This document shows positions 1-6,900 of a stretch of 9,136 nucleotides of DNA, in pieces (position 1 is the first letter of the stretch; every line of letters starts with the position of its first letter). Where the stretch lies: assembly GCA_030640215.1 (NCBI GenBank), contig DAOWJU010000318.1, forward strand, positions 1 through 9,136. Direction: 5' to 3'. The notes under the pieces are model-generated. The model was not told the DNA's origin. It made no database searches and saw nothing but the letters and a program-made list of their open reading frames with translations. A program made the position numbers and the translations under genes. The stretch comes from Desulfuromonadales bacterium. GTDB lineage: Bacteria > Desulfobacterota > Desulfuromonadia > Desulfuromonadales > BM103.

Positions 1-2
1 TC

Positions 3-140
3 GATCGTATGTTTGAACCTAGTGGTGATATTGAGGCTGATTTTGTGCTTCTGGAGGAGTATTACCGCGATAAAATTGGTAAGCGACCGGAGAAGCAAGG
101 GCCTGTCAGGATTAAGGGTGGTTCCGGTCGGGGGACATAA
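3..140 (+). CDS. C-terminal fragment of an unrecognised protein (5' end outside window)
   Basis: The frame starting at base 3 is open from the window edge to a TAA at 138-140 and gives the last 45 residues of a protein. It begins DRMFEPSGDIEADF, continues through an acidic and aromatic stretch (LLEEYYRDKIGKRPE) and ends in a basic, glycine-rich tail (VRIKGGSGRGT). The codon choice (GAT, GAG, CGC, CTG, ATT) resembles that of the genes downstream and supports real coding. I do not recognise the family and see no catalytic motif in this short piece. It lies on the same strand as the WYL regulator but about 290 bases upstream of it. No clear terminator hairpin with a U-run follows its stop codon, so read-through into the regulator cannot be excluded. 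Confidence 0.6.
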   Translation, partial: DRMFEPSGDIEADFVLLEEYYRDKIGKRPEKQGPVRIKGGSGRGT

Positions 141-433
141 TACCTATTCTAATGTCAATTGTAGTTACTCCGGAATCAGGGTCCTCACACTATACGCACC
201 CCGTCGCCAATCTATAGGCAGAGGCAAAACCGGCGGTTCCCGTACCGCCAGACGATGTACTTTTTTCAACGCCAAAAAAGTGCGCAAAAAGGCTTGCTCC
301 TTGCGGAGGGCATCTCCTTTGCCGGTTTCCTGTTGCGTTAACAATTTGCGGTGGATAAGGAATACGGCCCTGTTTGCGGGCCTCCCTGCCGGTTCGTTCT
401 ATCAATACCCAAGGGCAGCATAAGCGAGTAAAC
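141..433 (+). other. Gene-free structured leader/intergenic region upstream of the WYL regulator
   Basis: No reading frame here has convincing coding character. Several inverted repeats are visible. GGCGGT (232-237) pairs with ACCGCC (244-249) around a 6-base loop. A 10-bp stem with one G.T pair joins 257-266 to 274-283 (ACTTTTTT against AAAAAAGT, loop CAACGCC). AAAGG (288-292) pairs with CCTTT (316-320) and encloses CTCC-TTGC-GGAG (297-308). GGCCC (366-370) pairs with GGGCC (378-382). The density of stems suggests either a structured 5' leader or remnants of terminators. None is a classical intrinsic terminator in the + direction, because the T-run at 261-266 lies inside a stem rather than after one. 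I could not match it to a riboswitch class, and no good -35/-10 pair was found. Confidence 0.4.
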
Positions 434-1453
434 ATGACGGACAAAACTAAAAAGAAACCAGGCAAACCAGCCAAGAAATACAGCCAGGCCGCCCGTCTAC
501 ATGATGTTATTCGCATCCTTGAAGCTCGCTACGGGGCAACGGTCGATGAACTGGCTGAGGAGTGCGGAGTTACGCGGCGAACCATTTATCGTGACCTTGA
601 TGCAATCCGTGACGCTGGCTATCCATTGATTGCCGAGCCTGAAGACGATGGTCGGATGCTTTACAGCTTCATCACCGGCTATAAAAAACTTCCGCCGATT
701 ACCTTCTCGCTTGAAGAATTGATGACGCTCCACCTTTGTCGCGGTCAGCTGGGTTTCTTGCAAGGAACACCTTTCCAGGATGATCTCGATGCCATTTTTG
801 GACGGATTCATTCGAGTCTGCCGCCACGTAGCGTGGCTCATCTGGAGAGAATTGCTGAAACGGCTTCGCCCAAATCCCAAGGTGAGCGTGATTATGCAGC
901 AAAGAAGGACCTTTTGAAGGAACTACGTCGGGCATTGCTTTACCAGTATCAACTGGACCTTTCTTACACTCCTGCAAGACGTGCTACGGAAACCTATCGT
1001 TTCGATCCCTATACTTTGCTTTTTTATGACGGGGCGCTCTATTTAGGTGGTTATGCTCACAATCGGCAAGCCTTGCGACTCTTTCTTGTTGATCGTATCG
1101 AACAGGTAACAGTACTTGATGATCGGTTTGAGGTCCCGGAAGGTTTTTCTGCTGGCGATCTGACCGGTTCAGCTTTTGGCCTGATCGATGAGGAACATCA
1201 GACGATAAAAGTCCGCTTTGGTCCTGAAATTGGTCATTTGATCCGCGAACGGGTCTGGCACCCAAGCCAAAAGCTGCAAGAAGAAGATGATGGGGCACTG
1301 ACGCTCACCTTTGAAGCGAGCGGTGAGAAGGAAATTCTGGCGTGGCTCTATTCCTATCTACCGCATGTGCAGGTTCTGGAACCTGAAGGCTTGCGCGAAG
1401 TCTTCTGTCAGAGTTTGCGTGATGGCTTACTCATGGATTCATTCAAGCAATAA
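434..1453 (+). CDS. WYL-domain transcriptional regulator (HTH-WYL-WCX)
   Basis: This is a 339-residue DNA-binding regulator of the common HTH-WYL-WCX layout (about 300-350 residues). A lysine-rich N-terminus (KTKKKPGKPAKK) precedes a winged helix-turn-helix at about residues 19-65, with the recognition segment VTRRTIYRDLDAI typical of the DeoR/HTH_11 type. A WYL domain spans about 160-226 and contains ALYLGGYAHNRQALRLFLVDRI-like core residues (GGY, then R and FLVDRI). A WCX C-terminal extension follows at about 255-332. WYL domains are thought to bind nucleotide or nucleic-acid ligands and control the attached HTH; the ligand here is unknown. The ATG at 434 was chosen over an upstream in-frame TTG at 374 because it has a partial ribosome site (AAGCGAG, 5 bases away) and conventional N-terminal content. 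The stop codon lies inside the convergent moeA 3' end. Nothing in the sequence ties it to molybdenum metabolism beyond adjacency. Confidence 0.9.
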   Translation: MTDKTKKKPGKPAKKYSQAARLHDVIRILEARYGATVDELAEECGVTRRTIYRDLDAIRDAGYPLIAEPEDDGRMLYSFITGYKKLPPITFSLEELMTLHLCRGQLGFLQGTPFQDDLDAIFGRIHSSLPPRSVAHLERIAETASPKSQGERDYAAKKDLLKELRRALLYQYQLDLSYTPARRATETYRFDPYTLLFYDGALYLGGYAHNRQALRLFLVDRIEQVTVLDDRFEVPEGFSAGDLTGSAFGLIDEEHQTIKVRFGPEIGHLIRERVWHPSQKLQEEDDGALTLTFEASGEKEILAWLYSYLPHVQVLEPEGLREVFCQSLRDGLLMDSFKQ

Positions 1454-2629
1454 AACCTCAACCTGCTCTCCCTGAGCAATCTGTGCAGTTCCTGCCGGAA
1501 TGGTCAGAAGTGCGTTAGCACCCTGAATGCTACGATTCTGACCCGATCCCTGATGTGACTGAACGGTGACTTCGTACTGGTCGTTGCGCCACTCCAGATG
1601 GCACCAGAGAAATCGCTGTCGATCCCCCTTGTTTTTAACCTCCCCAGTGAGAACACCGCTGCGTTTCTGCAGATGGTAGTCTGTATGTCCTGCCATTTTC
1701 TTCAAGGCTGGTCTGGCAAAAACTTCAAAGGTTGCTGCTGTCGCGGCTGGATTCCCCGGTAAACCTAAAAAAGGCTTCTCCCCGAGTAGGCCAAAGAGTA
1801 CTGGTTTCCCCGGCTTGATAGCGACCTTCCAGAAAATCTTCTCGAAACTGTGATTGGCCAGTGCATCTTGGACCTGATCCTTTTCGCCAACTGATACCCC
1901 CCCTGTGGTAAGGATCAGATCTGCATCCATCGCCTGAGTGATACATTGATCCAGCGAAGCGGTGTTATCCTTGCCAATGCCAATCCAGACGGGATCACAG
2001 CCGCATTCCCGCAACCGTGCCGTCAAGAAATGCAGGTTGGAATTGATAATCTGACCTGGTCCTGGTTTTTCTCCCAGTTCAATCAGTTCGTCCCCTGTTG
2101 AAATGATAGAAACCCGTGGCCGCGGATAAACTTTAACTCTGGCAATCCCAGCGCATGCCAACAAGCTGATTTCGCCTGCCTGCAACAAAGTTCCTGCTTG
2201 AATAAGCAGTTCACCAGATTGAAACTCTTCTCCTTGATGGCGAACATGCTGACCAGCAGAGACTGGTGCCTGGATCTGAAGTTGTCCATTCTCTTCTTTC
2301 GCATCCTCCAGAGGGATGACTGTGTCTGTCCCGGCCGGTAGTGCGGCCCCGGTTGTAATGCGGATGGACTGCCCGGTTGGGATTGTTTCGGATAACGGAT
2401 GCCCCGCGTAAGAAGCGCCGATGATTTGTAGAGGAGAGTCCGAAACAGACGATTGACCTGCAATGGCATAGCCATCCATGGCAGAATTATCGCAGAGTGG
2501 CATATCCCATTGCGCATGTGCGCTTTCAGCCAGAACCAGGCCACCAGCATCAGCAGTCGGTATTTCGCAAGGTGTGAGTGGTTGCACTGTCTTCAGAACG
2601 ATCTGCAGTGCCTCATCATATGGCAACAT
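1439..2629 (-). CDS. moeA: Molybdopterin molybdenumtransferase MoeA
   Basis: This 396-residue cytoplasmic enzyme inserts molybdate into adenylylated molybdopterin to give molybdenum cofactor; the length is normal for MoeA. Visible motifs are DNSAMDGYA (residues 47-55), STGDEL (177-182), TTGGVSVGEKD (241-251, the MoCF-fold signature with the acidic residue expected in the active site), KPGKP (272-276) and GLPGNPAA (289-296). A C-terminal beta-barrel domain (about 325-396) contains GSGQNRSIQGANALL. The ATG at 2629 is set by a strong GGGAGG 6 bases upstream; an in-frame GTG at 2707 would add 26 residues that do not resemble MoeA. It is the last gene of the operon, overlaps the end of modC by 14 bp, and its own 3' end overlaps the convergent WYL regulator by 15 bp. 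It would act after ModABC import and before MobA nucleotide attachment. Confidence 0.95.
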   Translation of the reverse strand: MLPYDEALQIVLKTVQPLTPCEIPTADAGGLVLAESAHAQWDMPLCDNSAMDGYAIAGQSSVSDSPLQIIGASYAGHPLSETIPTGQSIRITTGAALPAGTDTVIPLEDAKEENGQLQIQAPVSAGQHVRHQGEEFQSGELLIQAGTLLQAGEISLLACAGIARVKVYPRPRVSIISTGDELIELGEKPGPGQIINSNLHFLTARLRECGCDPVWIGIGKDNTASLDQCITQAMDADLILTTGGVSVGEKDQVQDALANHSFEKIFWKVAIKPGKPVLFGLLGEKPFLGLPGNPAATAATFEVFARPALKKMAGHTDYHLQKRSGVLTGEVKNKGDRQRFLWCHLEWRNDQYEVTVQSHQGSGQNRSIQGANALLTIPAGTAQIAQGEQVEVLLLE

Positions 2630-3737
2630 CGTTTTCCTCCCTTTCAACCGTATCCATTTTAATTGTCCAGAGACTGCGCTGACGCAGACAAATTTGTAAT
2701 TTATCACCTATGTTGAAGCCAAAATCACGCATGGCGCAGTTCGGCAGTTCAACGTCTATATTAACCCCTGAATTGGCAATTCTGACGGTCAAGGTGTGGG
2801 TCCCGCCGAAGGCCAGGATATCTTTGAGCGTGCCATGGAACAAGTTGTCCTGTAATTCCGGGCCGATTGGCTTATTCGGTCGGATGATGACCACCTCTTC
2901 AGCTCTGATGACTGCAGCAATTCGGTCGCCAACCTGAACGCCCTGACAGGCAGGAGCCTTTAAAGTTATACCATTCTCCAGTTGCAGAAAACCATCCTGA
3001 TCGATGTTTGTCAGGTCCATCTCGTAAATATTCTGGTTACGTAGAAAGCGCGCGACATCCAGTGACTGTGGTCGGTAGTAGATGTCATCGCGGGTGCCGA
3101 TCTGACGTAGTTGACCATCAATCATCACGGCAATTTGTTCACCCAGCATAAACGCTTCTTCCTGATCGTGGGTAACGTGCAGGATGGTCACGCCCAACTC
3201 CCGGTTGATCTGGCGTAACTTAACTTGCAGTTGTCGCTTGATGGTAGCGTCCAACGCCGAAAAAGGCTCATCAAGGAAGAGCAGGCGAGGGCCTGGCAGC
3301 AGGGCTCGGGCGAGGGCGACCCGTTGCTTTTCGCCACCTGACAGTGTGGTTACATCGTGGCGATCTATGATGCTGTGAAGATCGAGCAGGTCAATCAGGT
3401 CGCTGAGCCGTGACAGGGATAGCTTGTCGTCCAGTTTGCGCTGTTTGGCACCGAAAAGAATGTTTGCGCGAACGTCGAGATGGGGGAAGAGGGCCAAGTC
3501 CTGAGGGAGATACGATATCTCACGTTTTTCCGGGGCCAGATTTGTGACTTCTTTGCCATCAAGATGGATCTTTCCAGAGCGTGGCTCCAGCAGCCCCATA
3601 CAGGTTTCAAGCAAGAGTGTCTTTCCCGAGCCTGACGGACCGAGAATGGTCAGATAGGAGCCCTCTTTAAGGTCAAGATCGATTGGACCCAGGAAGAAGT
3701 CGCCTCGTTCGGCAGTCAGTTGATCGACCTGGATCAT
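2616..3737 (-). CDS. modC: Molybdate/tungstate ABC transporter ATP-binding protein (ModC-like)
   Basis: A 373-residue ATPase that would power molybdate (or tungstate) import through the adjacent permease at the inner face of the membrane. The nucleotide-binding domain has Walker A GPSGSGKT (33-40), Q-loop LPQD (Q79), ABC signature LSGGEKQ (132-138), Walker B LLFLDEP (152-158), D-loop SALD (160-163) and H-loop HVTHD (H190). From about residue 230 onward a C-terminal extension fits a TOBE/molbindin-type oxyanion-binding domain (for example VIRAEEVVI at 276-284, then a strand-rich repeat to about 360), as in ModC. The ATG at 3737 has GGAG 8 bases upstream and overlaps the modB stop as ATGA. The 3' end overlaps moeA by 14 bp. 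The oxyanion cannot be settled from the ATPase, and sulfate-type ATPases are close relatives, but the neighbourhood favours molybdate. Confidence 0.92.
   Translation of the reverse strand: MIQVDQLTAERGDFFLGPIDLDLKEGSYLTILGPSGSGKTLLLETCMGLLEPRSGKIHLDGKEVTNLAPEKREISYLPQDLALFPHLDVRANILFGAKQRKLDDKLSLSRLSDLIDLLDLHSIIDRHDVTTLSGGEKQRVALARALLPGPRLLFLDEPFSALDATIKRQLQVKLRQINRELGVTILHVTHDQEEAFMLGEQIAVMIDGQLRQIGTRDDIYYRPQSLDVARFLRNQNIYEMDLTNIDQDGFLQLENGITLKAPACQGVQVGDRIAAVIRAEEVVIIRPNKPIGPELQDNLFHGTLKDILAFGGTHTLTVRIANSGVNIDVELPNCAMRDFGFNIGDKLQICLRQRSLWTIKMDTVEREENDVAI
2636..2641 (-). promoter_or_regulatory. Ribosome binding site of moeA (GGGAGG)
   Basis: On the minus strand GGGAGG lies 6 bases before the ATG at 2629. 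It sits within the last codons of modC. This fixes the moeA start and shows that moeA can recruit ribosomes itself despite its overlap with modC. Confidence 0.8.
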
Positions 3738-4519
3738 TTTTTAGACTCCGTAACCATACGTACCCCGAAAAGAACCAGCAGTGAAATGCTGATTAAAATA
3801 ACGACCAAAGTGACCGCTCTGGGCAGGTCGGCCATCGACATGGCGAGATAGATGCTGCTCGGCAGTGTGGCTGTCTGGCCCTTGGCAGTACCTGCAACCA
3901 TAACCGTAGCGCCAAACTCGCCGATGGCGCGTGCCCAGGTGAGGATAATAGCTGCCAGGATTCCGCGTTTGGCCAGCGGCAGAGTGATCTGCAGGAAACT
4001 GCTGAACGCCGTGCACCCGAGCAGGCGGGCAACCTGTTCTTGACGACGGTCGACCTGTTCGAAGCTTGCTTTAAGCATACGCACGCTGATGGCGACAATG
4101 ACAGTGAACTGGGCCAGGATGACACCGGCCAGAGTGAAGGGCAGGGTCAAGCCGATATCAGAGAAGAGTCTGCCAATAGCACTGTTCCAGGACATCAGGA
4201 TCAGGGTGCCAAGCGCAATCGGTGTCAGGACCATGGGCAGATCGATAAAGGTATCAAGCAGACGTTTGCCGGGGAACTCGATACGCGCCAGGGCGTAGGC
4301 TGTAGGAATCGCCAGGATAATGGCAATGACGGTGCTGGCTGTTGCGGCGATCAGGCTGAGGGTGATTGCTGAACGAATATCCTGTTGTCCAAGCTGTTCA
4401 AGAAAATTATCCAGGCTGAAGAATGCAGACTGACTGCCGACGAGGATCAGGAAGTAGCCAGTTAAAAAGACCAGCGGCAGCAGCATGATGACCTTGAATG
4501 TACTGTCACGCTTTAGCAT
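3734..4519 (-). CDS. modB: Molybdate/tungstate ABC transporter permease (ModB-like)
   Basis: A 261-residue inner-membrane protein, the normal size for ModB, with about six hydrophobic segments: roughly 8-27, 52-78, 92-112, 128-147, 187-207 and 235-255. The cytoplasmic loop at 161-188 (EQVARLLGC...F..I.LP) matches the EAA motif that docks onto the ATPase. It is followed by ARAIGEFGATVMVAG (196-210), a stretch typical of molybdate- and sulfate-type permeases. The ATG at 4519 is preferred because GGAGG lies 7 bases upstream; the in-frame GTG at 4525 would be only one base from that site. The start shares one base with the modA stop (TAATG) and the end overlaps modC by 4 bp, so the transporter subunits are probably made in coupled translation. 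Confidence 0.92.
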   Translation of the reverse strand: MLKRDSTFKVIMLLPLVFLTGYFLILVGSQSAFFSLDNFLEQLGQQDIRSAITLSLIAATASTVIAIILAIPTAYALARIEFPGKRLLDTFIDLPMVLTPIALGTLILMSWNSAIGRLFSDIGLTLPFTLAGVILAQFTVIVAISVRMLKASFEQVDRRQEQVARLLGCTAFSSFLQITLPLAKRGILAAIILTWARAIGEFGATVMVAGTAKGQTATLPSSIYLAMSMADLPRAVTLVVILISISLLVLFGVRMVTESKK

Positions 4520-5346
4520 TACCACCCCTCCGGAAGGTCATAAATCCCACCTATGCGTGCAGCTGGTGCCAGTTTGCGGGCATCTTCTGCCTCTGTGAAA
4601 TAACCCCATTTGCGAAAAATCGCCTGACCCTCTGCTGACTTGAGATAGGCAACAAAGGCTTTGGCGTTCTCCGGGTTTTTTGCCTGACGCAAACGCGCGG
4701 CCGGAATGTAGGCCAGGCGTGGAATCTCTTCTGGGTCGAGGAGGATTGCTTCTATAGCTTGTGGGTTCCATGACGCAAACTCGCGCCAGCCAAGTACGGC
4801 ATCAACCGTACCCAGAGGCAGCATCGCTGCCGTCTTGGCGCAGCTTTCAACCTGCCCGCGCAGATTCGGACGGACTCGTTCCTCCAGCCCATTGGCATGC
4901 AGTATTTCGACGGCATAAAGACCGACACAGACGCTTCCGGGGGCAGCTATGCCGACACGACCATCGGGGCGTGTAAGATCATTAAGAGTCATGATCTGCT
5001 GTGGATTGCCTTTCGCTACCAGGATGGCTGGGACCAGGTAGGCCAGCCTGGTTTCTTCACCATCGATCAAATCAAGCTCTCTGGCTTTTACCATATAGTC
5101 GGGTGAACCGGGGATGTAGAGATCGCCCAAGCCGGTCAGCCGAATCTGGCTGAGCATGGCTCCAGAACCGCCCAGATGCAGTGAGACCTGAATACCGTGT
5201 TTTCTCTTAAAGGACAGTGCTGCTTCCTCCAGAGGCGGCTGTGAGGCCGAGCCAGCAAAGACCATCACCGTACGCGCTGGTTCGGAAAAAGCAGACGGCA
5301 CAAGAGAGGTCAGGATGACAATGATGAAAGCCAGATGTTTCAACAT
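4519..5346 (-). CDS. modA: Periplasmic molybdate/tungstate-binding protein (ModA-like)
   Basis: A 275-residue extracytoplasmic solute-binding protein of the ModA type. Residues 1-21 form a Sec signal peptide (positive MLKH, hydrophobic AFIIVILTSLVP, then SAFS before EPA). There is no lipobox cysteine, so a soluble periplasmic protein is expected. The mature part shows the family pattern: a first ligand loop AGSASQPPLEEAA (31-43), GGSGAM (59-64), GDLYIPGS (74-81), and later PLGTVDAVLGW (177-187), which fits the hinge and second-lobe region. Such proteins bind the oxyanion by hydrogen bonds; molybdate and tungstate cannot be told apart by eye. The ATG at 5346 shares one base with the stop of the upstream regulator (TGATG). 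A TTG at 5349 is a possible alternative, since a weak GAGAG lies 6-9 bases upstream of both. The 3' end shares one base with modB. Confidence 0.9.
   Translation of the reverse strand: MLKHLAFIIVILTSLVPSAFSEPARTVMVFAGSASQPPLEEAALSFKRKHGIQVSLHLGGSGAMLSQIRLTGLGDLYIPGSPDYMVKARELDLIDGEETRLAYLVPAILVAKGNPQQIMTLNDLTRPDGRVGIAAPGSVCVGLYAVEILHANGLEERVRPNLRGQVESCAKTAAMLPLGTVDAVLGWREFASWNPQAIEAILLDPEEIPRLAYIPAARLRQAKNPENAKAFVAYLKSAEGQAIFRKWGYFTEAEDARKLAPAARIGGIYDLPEGW
4527..4531 (-). promoter_or_regulatory. Ribosome binding site of modB (GGAGG)
   Basis: GGAGG on the minus strand lies 7 bases from the ATG at 4519 and 1 base from the alternative GTG at 4525. It therefore selects the ATG. The site lies within the final codons of modA. 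Confidence 0.75.
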
Positions 5347-5696
5347 CAATATTTACTCTCATGGAAAGATGCGGCAAAGCAGCGATCAGCTACCTTATTA
5401 ACCTGATTGCGCAACTCTTGAAATTGTTCCATCAGTACCAGAATCTCATCGGTTAATTGTGAAGCTCCACCACCCTTGCCGCCGACACGACGCTCAAGAA
5501 TAGGAAAGGGCGCCGATTTTTCCATGGCCTGGAGCTGTGCCCAGACCTTGCGATACGACATGCCCAGATCGCGGGCGGCGGCATTGATCGAACCATTGCG
5601 TTGCACGGCCGACAGCAGCCGGTAGCGGCCGTCACCAAGAAAGGACTGGCCATCGACTTCCAGCCAGATCTTGCTCCGGATTCTGAGGTGTTTCAC
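5346..5696 (-). CDS. Short ModE-like winged-helix regulator lacking molbindin domains
   Basis: A 116-residue protein equivalent to the N-terminal DNA-binding domain of ModE, the molybdate-responsive regulator. The helix-turn-helix is GSINAAARDLGMSYRKVWAQ at about 35-54, and the wing carries the ModE hallmark RRVGGKGGGASQLT (69-82). A C-terminal helix (83-103) probably dimerises. Full ModE proteins are about 260 residues with two molbindin (TOBE) domains that bind molybdate; here the frame ends at residue 116, so the sensor half is absent. It may act as a constitutive binder, or depend on another molybdate-binding partner. The start is GTG at 5696, overlapping the mobAB stop by 4 bp (GTGA), with only a weak GGAG about 11 bases upstream, so coupling to mobAB translation is likely. 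Its place between mobAB and modA suggests control of this operon, but I see no canonical ModE box. Confidence 0.85.
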   Translation of the reverse strand: MKHLRIRSKIWLEVDGQSFLGDGRYRLLSAVQRNGSINAAARDLGMSYRKVWAQLQAMEKSAPFPILERRVGGKGGGASQLTDEILVLMEQFQELRNQVNKVADRCFAASFHESKY

Positions 5697-6814
5697 GACA
5701 GGAATCGCTCCACGATCAGGTCACAGAGACCTTTCGCGTCATTAATGTCGTAAAGCGGCACATCAACCTGCAGAGGGCTGTCTGAGGCGACTGCGATTAA
5801 TGACGGGTCATACCCTTCGTCACGACAGAGTAGCTTTTCACTGCGTTCCCGGCGGTGAACTTCGATCTTTGGCATCGTACTTCTCTTGAAGCCTTCGGTT
5901 AGAACGATGTCGATATCATGGCAATAGGTACGGACAGTTTCAGCCAGAGTCGGCTCATGCTCCTTAGAATGCTGCTTCACCATGGTGAGCTTATCTGGTG
6001 AGGTAATCAGCATGGTGTCTGCTCCGGCCTGAGTCAAACGCCACGAATCCTTACCCTCATGGTCGATGTTGAAGTTGTGTGCGTCGTGTTTGATAGCTCC
6101 GACACGAAAGCCACGCTCTTTCATCTCAGCAATCAATTTTTCCAACAGGGTTGTTTTACCGGTGCCGCTTTTGGCGACGATTGAGACAACAGGTGGACTC
6201 ATCTCTGCTCCTTGTTCTGAAACTTCAAGCTGCAACTCTTTAAGCTGCTCAGGTGTATTGATGTTCAGCAAACTACGCTCCCACCCGTCCGGCATCTGCT
6301 GCCAGTCAAGGTAGTGAACCTTGATGCGCTGATAAAAATCGTAGATGCGATATTGCTCCTGCTGCAGCATTGTCAGCATGTGTGGCAAACAGCTTTTATG
6401 ATAGAGGGCGAAGACCGGTTCATAGCCTGCAGGAGTCCTCGGTACCACGGCATCTGCGCCATTGCGATGTCTTAACAGCAGTTCAAGAATTTTGGCGTCC
6501 GGGTAGGGCATGTCGCAGGGGGCGACGAAGATCCAGTCGGTTTTGGCGGATTGCAACCCCGTATAGAGGCCGCCCAGGGCACTGCCCGGATAGATGTCTG
6601 GAATTGCCGGGATGTTCGGGCGTACCAAGTCTTGGCGATCACCGGCGATCAGGACCGTTGCAAAATAATGACAGAGCAGATCGAGTGAGCGGGTGAGCAG
6701 ACGATGCCCGCCGATTTCGATGTGCGCCTTGTCGTATCCCATGCGTCGGCTTTTGCCACCCGCCAATAGAATGCCAGTTACATTATCTGTGAAGTCGTTG
6801 TGCGAAATTTGCAT
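5693..6814 (-). CDS. mobAB: MobA-MobB fusion: molybdenum cofactor guanylyltransferase plus GTP-binding accessory domain
   Basis: A 373-residue two-domain protein. The N-terminal MobA domain (about 12-195) transfers GMP to Mo-molybdopterin to give the MGD cofactor of the DMSO-reductase family. It shows LLAGGKSRRMGYDKA (16-30, nucleotide binding), APCDMPY (98-104, metal-binding Asp) and NINTPEQ (184-190). The C-terminal MobB domain (about 205-373) is a P-loop GTPase with AKSGTGKTTLL (214-224), AIKHDAHNFNIDHEGKDS (240-257) and LTEGFK (305-310). MobA and MobB are separate proteins in E. coli; here one continuous frame encodes both. The start is uncertain: ATG at 6814 is preferred and gives a short N-terminus before the MobA motif, but an in-frame TTG at 6838 would add eight residues, and neither has a strong ribosome site. 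It is the first gene of the operon and overlaps the ModE-like gene by 4 bp. Confidence 0.92.
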   Translation of the reverse strand: MQISHNDFTDNVTGILLAGGKSRRMGYDKAHIEIGGHRLLTRSLDLLCHYFATVLIAGDRQDLVRPNIPAIPDIYPGSALGGLYTGLQSAKTDWIFVAPCDMPYPDAKILELLLRHRNGADAVVPRTPAGYEPVFALYHKSCLPHMLTMLQQEQYRIYDFYQRIKVHYLDWQQMPDGWERSLLNINTPEQLKELQLEVSEQGAEMSPPVVSIVAKSGTGKTTLLEKLIAEMKERGFRVGAIKHDAHNFNIDHEGKDSWRLTQAGADTMLITSPDKLTMVKQHSKEHEPTLAETVRTYCHDIDIVLTEGFKRSTMPKIEVHRRERSEKLLCRDEGYDPSLIAVASDSPLQVDVPLYDINDAKGLCDLIVERFLS

Positions 6815-6871
6815 AGCGATGTCAGTATAAACGGACAATGGTCAAACTCAAGTGAATAGTTTTCTGTTTTT

Positions 6872-6885
6872 TTGATATAGGTCAA
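6872..6885. promoter_or_regulatory. Probable FNR/CRP-family operator (TTGAT-ATAG-GTCAA)
   Basis: TTGAT (6872-6876) and GTCAA (6881-6885) flank a 4-base spacer. This differs from the FNR/DNR consensus TTGAT-N4-ATCAA by one base. It lies between the divergent mobAB and nar operons. Its centre (6878.5) is about 40 bp from where transcription would start if TATTAT (6905-6910) or TATTTT (6908-6913) serves as -10 on the + strand, which is the position of a class II activator site. Activation of the cytochrome c-narG operon under low oxygen or in response to NO is the simplest reading. An effect on the minus-strand operon is possible, but no good -10 was seen at the matching position there. Confidence 0.6.
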
Positions 6886-6900
6886 TTTTACAAATAAAAC

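Noticed and set aside
205..283. Possible c-di-GMP-I (GEMM) riboswitch
   Set aside because: GGCAAAACC followed by a hairpin resembles the first part of the aptamer. However, the conserved GGGACGCAAAGCC after the hairpin and the GGTAGC-type second half are absent.
13..423. A 136-codon + strand open frame starting with TTG
   Set aside because: It overlaps the better-supported frame ending at 140 and then runs through the hairpin-rich non-coding stretch. Its translation is rich in Arg, Ser and Cys and has no domain pattern.
190..516. A 108-codon minus-strand open frame
   Set aside because: It runs antisense through the leader and the start of the WYL gene, with no recognisable motif or good start context.
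4519..4525. GTG at 4525 as modB start
   Set aside because: It is one base from the GGAGG site. The ATG at 4519 has the ideal 7-base spacing.
6838..6885. Sigma-70 promoter for the mobAB operon using TTGACC (6885-6880, minus strand) as -35
   Set aside because: The nearest -10-like hexamer (TATTCA) is poor and the spacing of about 21 bases is too long. No minus-strand promoter could be supported.
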